Shown in pieces: positions 53,801 through 64,000 of a DNA stretch of 64,000 bases. The stretch comes from Hirundichthys speculiger (lineage: Eukaryota > Chordata > Actinopteri > Beloniformes > Exocoetidae): assembly GCA_018398805.1 (NCBI GenBank), contig JAGFBZ010000861.1:653501-717500 (forward strand), read 5' to 3'. Below the pieces are notes generated by a model. That model ran no database searches. It was not told the origin of the DNA and saw nothing but the letters and a program-made list of their open reading frames with translations. Both the position numbers and the translations under genes were made by a program. Position 1 is the stretch's first letter, and each line of letters begins with the position of its first letter.

Positions 53801-56800
53801 GATCAACAAAGCGCAGCGGGATATGAATGAAAAGGGAGGCTTTGTTGGGGTGATTTAGGTCAATGTCTGCAGGAAGTGTTCACCCAGAAGAGCGAGCGCG
53901 CACTCAGAGTGGTATTTTATGTAATTATTGGGCCTGTCCAACCGCTTCTCTTGGTTGGAGGAAGGGGGAAAAAATCTGTTTTTATTATTCGCTGGTATGA
54001 TGAAGTGCTCTGACAGAGGAAACCAAACAAAGTATGCAAACATGGCCACAAAAATGTCTATTAGAGTCTCTGGTGAGGCGTGTGTCTTCACGGGCACCCT
54101 GACAGGGACGCGCGGCTTCTCCACCTGCCTCCTCCCGAACTGAACCTGTTCTTCAACTTCGCATTTACTCAGCTGAGATGTTTGTGTCAGCTGACGTTCA
54201 CGTGCTCTTTCGTGGTCGTCTTCAGTGCGTGGACTCGCATCTTCTCTGTCTGTGAGTTTTGCCACAGCACCACCGCGTCAGTGTCGTCGCGCTCTCCTGT
54301 CGGCGAGGTAGGCAACCTTCCTCTTTGGCTATTTTTCCCCCTCCTCCTCATCTGGAATGATCTGAACTGACCTCACACTGTAGTTCACGATGAGGGTGAA
54401 ATGTTTGTCTGCAGATGTAGGCTAAAGTGGCAAAGGGGAGACCCACCAAAATGCACCAAATTATGCAATGCAATCTCCCTAATCCGCCCTGGTGCAAAAT
54501 GAGAGATTTGTGGATTAAAGGAGGGAGTTAGTTGGAAACCCACGAAAGAAGGCTGTTTTTAGAGATTAGTTTGTTCAGGATTGTTTCAGGACCCACATAC
54601 TGTGTTTGCTGAAGACTGGCTGTGGTGCATGGATACTATGAGGACTGGGAGTATTTCTACTTCAGTGTGATGTTTCTTTCCTTTTTTGGGTTAAAGGCCA
54701 AATAGTTTGTTTAGAAGTGGTTTGGTGACTGGGATTATTAAAGAGAATGGTTTAGAAAGGTTTAGTCCCCTCAGCACCACTCCTGCTTCAAACATCTGCA
54801 AAGGAATAAAACTCACAGAAGAATCAAAATGCTTCCATTCGTCCTCGTCATCAGCACCAATAATGAATTTCCCTCCAGTTTTAACAGTGTTAAATGACGT
54901 TTTCTGCAGTGCTTGAAGTCACATGACCCATAAAATTATTCTGAATGTGTTTGTGGGACTGGCAACAATTCACTAAATTATTCATCCTGAAATTATCAGA
55001 AGTCAACAATCACTCATCATGTAACAAATCATAGAAATATACTGTAGTTTATGAAGAACTGAAGCGACAAGGATGCATAAAGGATGTCTTGAAAAGGGTC
55101 CAGGTCTAAACTTGTGAAGTTATTATAAAATGTTATGTGTTTTTTGTTTAGTAAGTTCAGTTTTTCTGTTGGTTTCCTGTTTTAAGTTGAACAACCTGCT
55201 CAAAATACGGCGGGAGTTGTCGTGCTGGTATCCTGAAAACAGGACTTTTTCTCCAACAGGAGGTTGTCAAAGGGTCTTTAACCAGGTCATGACCTTTTCT
55301 GTGTTTGAAACAACAAATCAAGTAAAAAAAATAAAAAAAATAAAATAAAATAAACAAGTGTGCAAATAAAACAAAGTGCAATTAAAGAAGGGGGGGGGGG
55401 GGGGGTGATGGACTGGTGACCTCTCCAGGCTGTACCCCTGCCTTTGCCCTGAAGAGACCCCACAGAGGAATACAGTGATCCATTATTTTTCGTGGTTAAT
55501 GGGGACCGCCCCCCCACAACAATCAAAATCCTCTAACTGGAGCCAGAGCCCTCCGAGCCTCAATAACATGTTTAAAATATGTTTAAAAACCCCCAAAATA
55601 GTAGCGAGGCACTGCAGCAAAAGAAGACAAAGGCTCAACTGTGGTCTTTCTGTTACCTTCACAGCCTCTGGTCTCTGAACCGTAGTAAAGTAAACCGCTG
55701 CTCTTGGTGCTATTTTTGACTTGTAATTAGCGGCTAACACGCTAAAAAAAAAAAAAAGAAACAGTCCAGGTTTTCTCTGCATGGAACGAGCACTTTATTC
55801 TGGCACTGCAGGAACTTGTAACATCACACAGGTTGTATTGTTGGGCTCCTGTCAGTTAACAGAGAATGTAAATCTGTACACGCTGGGCTGCTGTTGATGC
55901 TCACTACACTTTTCATCAAACCTCATTTTCATTCTGCCGTCCCATGACACACACACTACATTACCCATAAGGCCACATCATTACCCATAAGGCTACCTTC
56001 TTAAAGGGGCTGGCTCACAGCATTTCTTCACTGTGAGAGAACGCGCACAACATCCTGAGATGTTTCCGCGATTTTAAAACATTTTTTTAAAATTATATTA
56101 TATAGTTCTGAAAAAAATCTGCGAAGCACTAAAACCGCGGTACTCAAACCGCAAAGTAACAAGGGATCACTGTAAGGGGTGCAGATAAAAGTCGGGTGGA
56201 TGGACTGAATTTTCAGTTGAACAGCTGTGAGACTGGACTGTCAAAACTTTACTGACAGAAGCGCCTAGAAAGTCACAAATGAGCAGCATCTGCTTTATCC
56301 AGATTTCCTCCGAGCCAGCAGACAGTATAACACCACCCACGGAGCTCATCCGCAGGCAAGCGAGGTTACTCTCTAGACATAACACGGGATCACAGGGCTC
56401 CACAGACTTGGCTGCAGAAGACAAGGAACTGATGTGACCTGCACACAATTACAGACGGCGTCAGACTCACTCCGTACGAATCTTGGTTGGTTTGTGGGCT
56501 GCTATTCTTCAGGTTTTGATTTTGGCATTTGGCTTCTTCCTTTTAGAGGGGCAAGCGTAAGCATTTGGAGAGTGTGAACACATTTAGAAACTCAGGCTAA
56601 CTGTGATGTTAATTGACTTGCTCGTCCTCTCCTTGTTTCAGCTCAAAATGTTTAGAAATGCTTTATTCAGTGCTAAAATTCTATGAAAGGCGCATCACGA
56701 CGTGAAAATCCCTTAGTACTGCCATTTGAATAACATGGAGTATTTGAATAACATGGAGTATTGTACATCAGAGTCAGTTAGGGTCAGTTTGTCCAGTAAA

Positions 56801-59800
56801 CTGAAGAACGAGTCATAATTTCAGTGAGCCGAGGAACCGATTAAAACAAAACAACACATTCTGTGCAGCAGTCATGAATCAAAGTGCCTGTGACTGGAGG
56901 TCACTGGTGTTTGAACCTAACGTCCTCTCTCACCCAGCAGCCTTGTCACTCACACACACTGAGCCAAGCCCGTCAGGCCACCAAGCATACCTCTCTTTGA
57001 GGCCTAATATTTGCTGGGCCACCGGCACGCTGATTTTTATCTTATGATATCATAATAGCTGGTGGAAAAACATGTTTGACTTCGTGCTTCATGAGAGAAG
57101 CTGCAGTCTGTTGGAGCCAGTGTTTATTTACCTTTAAAGCCCCTGATCCACCCAAAAAAAATAAAAAGGCATATTCTTTATGTTGCTGCGTTGAATGAAT
57201 CGGAAGTTTCCACTGACCACATTTTTATTTCATGTGTAAATACATTGAGACAGTAATTTAGATACTGATATTATGTCTAACATATGAATGGGTAGGGACG
57301 CGGGTTTAATGGGGGAGTGATCCCTTTGACTAGAAAAGAAAAATGCTGATTTAAAACCTGTGACACTTACGGTCAAAAAAAAAGTGGGACAAGAGGTGAG
57401 ATAACTGCAGCATTTATTTTCACATCACAACGAAACAATTTCAACAGCAAAACTCACCACACAGCCGATCAAGGCACATTTTAGGAGGTTCATTTTAATT
57501 TTAAGCTTCATTAATACAATGAAACAACAACTTCACGGACAGAAACCAGCGGCAGCTTGTTCAGCAGCTTTAAGGAATAACAAAAAAGCAAAATCCTTCC
57601 TGACTGATTGTCTACATTTTCCTGAATAATTCAACTAAACCAGTCACATTTTTGTCCAGATGCCTCCATTGTTCTGTGAATATTTCCTCCTGTTGATCCT
57701 TCCTTCTTGGAGGAAGAGTGCGTGATTGCATCACTAAGTGCAATACTCGGTGTTCAGAGACTGAGACCTGAAAGAGTCACGGTGTCAGTTTAATATCAGA
57801 TCTCACAAGCAGTACTTTTCAGAACAATACTTCTCGAAGAGATAGCGTTTGACTCTCAAGGTCGCAGACCTTATCATTAGCCCGTGCACACTGGATGACA
57901 AATTTGCATAGGAATGCGGTAAAGAGCAGCTGTCACTGCTGTGATCCCGAGGTTTCAGGGGTGTTACTGGTGTTACTGGTGCTCAGCAAAGTCTCTTCTC
58001 TCTCCTAGATGAAGGAGGGCGACATGAAGGCCGACTTGGAAGCGTCTCTACCTGCTGCACAGGGCGACTTTGCGATCCGGTGCCGGGACGTGTGCAGGTC
58101 ATACAGCAAACTGAAGGTCCTCAGCAACTTGAACCTAAGTGTACCGCAGGGACACATGTAAGTGGAGCCGCACTGACCTGAATGTCTGCATGTTTTCAGG
58201 CCGTTGACATGGACTTAAACGGTGATTTTTCTTTCTGACAGTATGCCGCTATTCGTCACTCAGATCAAAATGCCGCATGCCAGGGAGTGACAGACAAGAA
58301 AGACAGTGACATGAAGCAGAAATGCTGATCACAGCAAGATTTTCATGATGTTTTACAACCTCTGGTTCACTCGTAGCGCTGTCACAGATGAGTGACGGCC
58401 TTGTCCTCCTCTCCTCCGTCGGCCGAGAAGTTCTCAATATGGAAATGATGTTGGCTTTCTCGGGAGAGGTCCTGAAGCCGGTCAGCTCGCTCTGTCCTTT
58501 GTCATGCATCTGCTGAACCGATCAGTTGCCAAACATGTCAATTTCCTGCGAGGTACTCGGGTTTCCCTTTTAGCAAATCTACCTGTTTAAAACAGGAAAC
58601 TTCCATCAGTACAAAGGACAGGATGAGTTTGAAATCACATTTCAAAGAAAACAGACAAGTGTGCCATCTCGTTGACAGTCCAGCTTTTAGCCCTTAGAAT
58701 AACTTAAATTTGTAAATCATGTCTTTTTGTTTCATGTCTGTCTATGACCAAAAATTTATATCACAGTATTTTTCAAAATTATATCGGTTTCACGGTATAT
58801 CACGGTATTTTTTTTTTTTTTTTTAAGGCACAACTGGGTGTTAACCACATTTTCTAATCATTTAGAGAGAAATTGCTGCAGTAAATTGGCTTAGAATGAC
58901 CTATTTTACTGTCACGAGGAGTGACTATTGTAGAAAAACATTCATATCTACACTAGTATTAATACAGGTTTGCATGGCCTCATAAAATGATGCTATTTAC
59001 AAAGACGTGGCACTCATGATTCTAATTAAGTGAAGGGATCAGAATGATGATAGTTGCACTTAAAATACAGAACCCTTTTATTTTTCTAATTTTGCAAACA
59101 ACTTGAAAAAACATATTTTGTAAAAAATCAACATTAACTACACAATGTAAACAGCGTTCTAAAGTTGTACCCGCGTGAGACAACACCAGCCTGGTGTTTG
59201 TGGTACAACTTTAGCTCAGCAACATTTGCAGATTATTGTAGTTTGTTGGACGTCGTCTTTTTAAAATCCAAATAACTCACGGCTCCTCGTTTAGGAAGAA
59301 GTTCCTCAGCCTCACGTTGCGGTTCTGGAGCTTCCACTTCGGGACTTTCGCTGTCCCGAACTAGTAGCATGTTGTGCCTCCAGTGCAACTGCAAAACAGT
59401 CCCCTGTCAAACAATGTTCTGCGGCACTTACGTTCCGCTGCGTGGTGTTCCCAACGTTGTGTACGCTACAGTACATACTCACCGGTATTACGGTATATGA
59501 AAAATTCATATCATAAGAAAAATAAACACCAGTATTCGGTATGAACCGGTATACCGCCCAGGACTATGTCTGTTATTTAATGTCTCACCTGTCAGCTAGT
59601 GAGGGTCGTTACAGGTGATTTACACGCCACTTTTCTCACACGGACGTGCCTTCCGGCGAGACAAGCGAGATGAAAAAGACAGTCAGTAATGATTTATGCT
59701 CCCATTTAATCCTTTTATCCTGAACTTATATGGAAATAATCAATTTCAGTAAGTTTCATATTTGTATGTTCTGGCGGTAAATGGGCAAACATGTGTTGTC

Positions 59801-62800
59801 CTGGAGGGGATAAGAAGCACGCCGTGTGCTTTTTCCTGGTTTGTTTTGTTTCTTGCAAACTCACCGTTCAGTTCTCAGACTCATTAACTGATGCCGTTCT
59901 TGAATCAGATACCGCGGAAAGAGGATGTACAGATGTCAGTAACAATCTGACTAACAGAAGAGGAAGAAGCCTTTGTCTGGCTAACTTGAAGTCCTGTGTT
60001 TCTTTCCTTCTTTTAGTCTTGTTTGTGTTTCTTTTGTTGTCTCTGAACAAATCATGGCACTAAGATGTATATGTTCAACTTTTAAAACTCAAATCCATGC
60101 TCATCACAGTGGAAAACTTTACTTTTCTATTTAACAGTTGTGCACAGAATGTTATGACCCTGTATAAAAGTATCTTTAGTTATGCGGTTGTCAGGTAATT
60201 GGTTAAAGTTATAGTTTAGCCTTTGTGAGTCAGTTTCTGGCTTTCCTCAAAATAATTACTCCTAGTTTGCTTTTGAGGCTGTTGAACTGTCATTTGCATC
60301 CTGTATAAAACAAGAGGTCCTGGTTTTGTGCTGCAAGTGCTTCTTCTAGTGTTTTACCATGATAGATAGTTACTTTAATATAAATATGCACAATATACAT
60401 ACATGCTCATGCACCAATATCCATTTGAACCTGCAGCCAGTGAACGTCATAGTTTAGCACTGCTTTTTAATCTGCCTAATGTTTGGATATATTTGCTTAG
60501 TTTTATTGCTTATATTTGGGACTTTTGTTTGCGTTAGCTTTGCTCTGCAGACAGAAAAACTTTTTAAAGTTGTACACACCTGCGGATGTTTGAATTTTAA
60601 CTACCCCTCCATTTATATCCCCCATCTCTGTTAAAAAACTGCTTCTGAATGTTGTTTGTCTGAATGTCTTGTCTGTTACTCTGTGGCCTACAGTGGTTGT
60701 GCTGTTTGAAAATGACCCAAATTAATGCATTTTAAACCTCCTGATTTAAAAAATGATGAATTTGTGTGCTCTCTGAAACCAGTATTATGAATTATCCTCA
60801 TAGCTCTCCATAGTTTGCAGTAGTTTACACAACCAAACCTGTTTCAAAAAGGCCTGTTCTGTCTCTGTCCTGATCATTGTTTTTACTTTATCTCGTCTGA
60901 AAATCAGATGAAGATCCGGTTGAGCTCCTGTATGTATCAGTGCAGGTACAGAAGCTTTGCTTCCTCTAACATGGTCAACTAGTTGCCTTTCAGATAGCAT
61001 CCTTAAATAAGCGATAAGCTGCTTGAAGCAGTGATGGTGCACCTGCTCCCACACAAAGTCAAGTGTCCGTTGTGCTTTTGGAAGATGTGTTACCAAGCAG
61101 ATATCCTCTTTGTTTAACATGAAATGCTTTTATTTTTATTTTTTTACAGCTATGGCCTTCTGGGGCCCAGCGGCTGCGGCAAAACCACGCTCCTGAAATG
61201 CATCGTGGGAACCCTGAAAATCTCACGAGGTCACATCACCGTCTTGGGGAAACCGCCGGCATTTCCAGGTCACCGCGTCCCAGGGAAGATGGTCGGGTAC
61301 ATGCCACAGGTAGGCAGGGTCATCAGTAGAGGTCTGCTCTCCTTGCTTTGTTTTTGTTTTTCTGTTGTTCGTTTTTTTTTTTTTTTTTTGAGTTATTAAA
61401 TCTGTAATACGCTCATGTACCCAAATACCTTGAAAGCTTTTGAAAAGAACCATATATTTATTTAACTCTATGCTTTTGTTGACCTGAAGTCCTGTTTTCT
61501 TCATTTCGTCTGCTGCACAGCTCGTTGTAAATGTAGCCCTCCGGCAAATGTTTGCCCATGAAAGCGTGTATTTACAGAAGGTTCGAACCTCCAGCGTTCA
61601 CGTCAGCAGGCTGCTCTTTGCAGCCGTAAACGGGATCTTGCTCCTGTAATTTAGCTTTCGTTGATAGGCGAGATTCAGATATTTTAGTATGTACTTTTGG
61701 AACAAATAGCAACTGTAACACTCGGGTCATGACACCGAGCTGCAGATAAACACGTTTTTTACACTAAGATCCTCTCAGATTCACGCTGCCTCTTTAACTG
61801 TTTCATTAACACGTGGTGAAGGTTCTCATCCTAGAAGGAGCAACGTCTTCAAGGGACGACATCCCACACACTTGAAGACACGTCTGTGTTTGTGTCGCGC
61901 AGGATTTGGCGCTGTACAACGAGTTCACCATCAGCAACACCCTGACCTTCTTCGGCCGCATCCACGGCCTGACGTCGAAGGAAACCCAGGCGCGCATGAA
62001 CTTCCTCATCGACTTCCTGGATCTACCTCAGAAGCACAGCCTCGTCCGAAACCTCAGGTGAAACAGCACCTAGCGCAGATGGAGACTTTAATGCCTGACG
62101 CAGGGCTTCCCATTCAGACTGTTTATACCTCTGCACATGTTCACGTTAATCTTTTTTATGGATTTTTGTCAAAAGCATAATATACCACGACGCAGCCGCT
62201 TTATGATACGCTGCAGACTTTGAACCGTGGATTGCCTAAGTTAATGTGCGCACATCCAGACAAACATTATCTCCCTTTTTCCTGCGGTGTTGTAAAATCC
62301 GTCGTCTGCAAAACAATATGTGAGTTTCTCTGATAAGGATGTCGAGGACAGTCAAATAAAGGAGGGCCGGATCACTGCATTTCCATTTGCAATATAATAG
62401 ATTATAAATTTGCATCAGTAATAACATGACACCATGAAATCAAGCGAAGCTTTCCATCCTACCAAATAATCAAAGGAGAAATTTCTCCTCTTTAAACTAT
62501 AGCTAGCCATCCAGAGTGAGCTGTTAACGCTGGTACCTTCTGCTTTTAAGGAGCCATCAAGGCCAATGTCCACAAGATCCTCAAAGGTAAAGGTACATCT
62601 GCTTATGTGGCTCAGCTCAACAGCAGACACATTCAAAATGCTCCACATAGAGAAATAAAGAGCATTGAACATTATGCAAGATGAGAACATTAAGATAAAC
62701 GAAAGAGTCGTAGCAGTAAGAGTTATAAATCAAAGTCAGTCAATCAAACTTGGCGGCAAACAGGAAAGAATTCAGATTTGATGTTTGATGATCCAGCAGA

Positions 62801-63601
62801 CCTGCAGCTCTCTGGGAGTTTATCTCAGTGATGTCTGCACGGCTTATCACGTACCACAAGCTCTGAAACGCATAAAGCAATTTAAAGCATCACGAACAAA
62901 CAGCAGCATCTTATAATCAGCTCTTTGATGCATGAAACATGTGCAGATGCATGTTTAGATGTTTATAGACCAGTTTATAGGTTTCATTTCATGGATTTTC
63001 ATTTCAATTAGCTGTTTTTTTTTCCTGTTAATGAACTTTAACGTGCGCGCCTAAGCAACGCGCCATATGTGAGCAGCCAGGAGTCTCTGCACCATCGGAG
63101 GCTTACGCTGCACCTTCAGCCCCCCCCCCTCCACCACCATCCAGACCAAAGTCTTAAGCTTCAGCTTAGCTGCCTGATTGGCAGCATGTTTCTCTCCCAA
63201 TCAAACAAGTGATCATATTCACTCGGCTCATGCGCCAGAGATTCTACTTAAGTTCATAAGAACATTTGGGTTAATCCGCTCACATTTCATAGTTATTCGT
63301 AGTTATAGTCATGGACCCAAAAGCCTCATTCTTAGGCCTCTTTAAAAAAACAAAAAAAACCTTTCCACCTCCCTCTGGACTGATGCGTAGAGGCGAGGTG
63401 GATTAGAGGTTACGAAACCATCGGGAACGTAGGAGACAATTGATTCTGTCGGTGTTTGGCTGATTTCGTTTGTCCCTTCTCTCTGTGTGCTAGTGGAGGG
63501 CAGCGGAGGAGGGTGTCTCTTGGAGCTGCTCTGCTGCAGAATCCAGAACTGCTCATCCTGGACGAACCAACAGTCGGAGTGGACCCTGTCCTCAGATCCA
63601 A
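53211..63601 (+). CDS. abch1: ABC transporter, probably subfamily H member 1 (3' partial)
   Basis: An ATP-binding cassette half-transporter with the ATPase domain first. Coding exons: 53211-53285, 58009-58157, 61150-61309, 61903-62057 and 63494-63601, with matching phases; the last ends in phase 2 at donor AA|GTACGT. The 216 residues seen contain an A-loop region ([11 protein letters not shown]), Walker [10 protein letters not shown] (80-88), Q-loop YMPQ (Q128), signature LSGGQRRR (179-186) and Walker B plus catalytic Glu LLILDEP (199-205). The membrane-spanning half lies outside the window. The [13 protein letters not shown] and GHITVLGK style, with the cassette near the N-terminus, fits the ABCG/ABCH group. 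Subfamily H is known from arthropods and some fish but not mammals. The ABCH assignment comes from recalled similarity and is probable rather than proven. The substrate is unknown. It is transcribed away from lgalsl. Confidence 0.85.
55390..55465 (+). repeat. Poly(G) tract followed by a common interspersed-repeat motif
   Basis: G16, then GATGGACTGGTGACCTCTCC and AGGCTGTACCCCTGCCTTTGCCC. The latter closely resembles a motif found, from memory, in many fish interspersed repeats (GACTGG.GACCTGTCCAGGGTGTACCCC). Probably a short truncated copy. Confidence 0.5.
55471..56174. mobile_element. Non-autonomous Tc1/mariner-type DNA transposon (MITE)
   Basis: The body is 55473-56172 (700 bp) flanked by TA on both sides (55471-55472 and 56173-56174). 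The ends read CAGTGATCC and, inverted, GGATCACTG. Similarity continues as CAGTGATCC.TT.TT..TT.G.GGTT on both termini. The interior has no transposase frame. TA duplications with these ends suit the Tc1/mariner superfamily. Confidence 0.82.
56724..56762. repeat. 18-bp direct tandem duplication
   Basis: ATTTGAATAACATGGAGT occurs twice head to tail, followed by ATT. Confidence 0.95.
58158..61149 (+). other. abch1 second intron
   Basis: A 3-kb intron between the A-loop exon and the Walker A exon. It contains a transposon-like unit at 58742-59565 and otherwise AT-rich sequence without a gene. Confidence 0.6.
58734..59573. mobile_element. Probable non-autonomous DNA transposon with 8-bp duplication
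   Basis: An 824-bp body (58742-59565) is flanked by ATGTCTGT on both sides (58734-58741 and 59566-59573). Near both ends are CGGTAT/ATACCG-rich inverted motifs (CACGGTATATCACGGTAT left; CGGTATGAACCGGTATACCG right). The outermost terminal repeat is poorly conserved on the left. An 8-bp duplication suggests hAT. No transposase remains. Confidence 0.6.
61310..61902 (+). other. abch1 third intron
   Basis: A 593-bp intron with a T-run near 61372-61389. Nothing else is seen. Confidence 0.65.
62058..63493 (+). other. abch1 fourth intron
   Basis: A 1.4-kb intron splitting the serine codon of the LSGGQ motif. It has a C-rich run (63121-63129). No other gene or element is recognised. Confidence 0.65.
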
Positions 63602-64000
63602 GTACGTCAAGAAGCATTGTTGCAACATAGAAATAATCTACCAAACACACATTTCCTGACTTTTTGTGCTGAGTTTATGACGTATTAAAACTGTTTCATT
63701 GATAATCATTGTTTATCTGTGGAGGCCTGTTGGTTGCCTCGTCTTTTTCCGTGACTTCCTGACAACAGCATGCTTTAATAATAACAATAAATTAAAAAAA
63801 CCCAAATTATCCAGGATGCCTAAAACTGCTCAGATTGAATTTAAACTGTTAAAATAGAGTAAAATGAGTCTTATTAGTGTCTCCCAGAAGTGTTTAAATG
63901 GTATCAAGATATCCACTTTTAGCAGATTTTTAGGAATCATTCCACCTGCTGGAGGGCATGGAGGTTAAAAGCCAGTCTTCCCAGTTCTGTAGCAGCACGA
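63602..64000 (+). other. Start of abch1 fifth intron (right edge)
   Basis: Begins with a GTACGT donor. No further abch1 exon is visible before the window ends. Confidence 0.65.

Larger units (their letters stand above)
53286..58008 (+). other. abch1 first intron
   Basis: A 4.7-kb intron. It holds a G16 tract (55390-55405), a short LINE-like motif, a Tc1/mariner-type MITE (55473-56172) and an 18-bp unit doubled at 56724-56762. No other gene is recognised. Confidence 0.6.

Noticed and set aside
61570..61600. GGTTCGAACC resembling a tRNA T-loop
   Set aside because: A short palindrome only; no A box or cloverleaf upstream.

Overview
This window is nuclear DNA from a bony (ray-finned) fish. The genes are split by introns with GT..AG borders. 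Their products match vertebrate proteins residue by residue. The spaces between them hold short DNA transposon remnants, CA/AT microsatellites, poly(G) tracts and a dead LINE fragment, as is usual in teleosts. A subfamily H ABC transporter, which mammals lack, also points to a fish. I cannot name the species.

Layout: (1) 1-6900, + strand: the last two coding exons and long 3' UTR of a Sprouty-related EVH1 gene (spred2). (2) 10.0-22.0 kb, - strand: complete actr2 (Arp2), nine constitutive coding exons giving 394 residues plus a 15-nt in-frame microexon. (3) 24.0-33 kb, - strand: aftph (aftiphilin), eight coding exons, with two apparent one-base reading-frame breaks. (4) 34.6-35.9 kb, - strand: a two-exon C2H2 zinc finger gene. 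(5) 36-44.5 kb: mostly non-coding, with a tRNA-like relic, a hAT-type MITE with perfect 8-bp target-site duplication, and simple repeats; its right part is probably the lgalsl 3' UTR. (6) 44.5-50.1 kb, - strand: complete lgalsl (galectin-related protein, 175 residues). (7) 53.2-64 kb, + strand: the first five coding exons of an ABC transporter, probably abch1; it runs off the right edge.

SPRED2, ACTR2, AFTPH and LGALSL lie close together on human 2p14, so the block is conserved vertebrate synteny in compact form, with a zinc finger gene and abch1 alongside. The genes act in separate processes: Ras/MAPK braking (spred2), branched actin nucleation (actr2), clathrin/AP trafficking (aftph), a non-sugar-binding galectin fold (lgalsl) and membrane transport (abch1). 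They do not form an operon-like system. I found no CRISPR array, phage or bacterial defence system. The most useful points are the actr2 microexon, the two frame breaks in aftph, an insertion in the spred2 KIT-binding region and three bounded transposable elements. Exon borders were set by hand from reading frame, phase and GT/AG rules; UTR ends and promoters are estimates.
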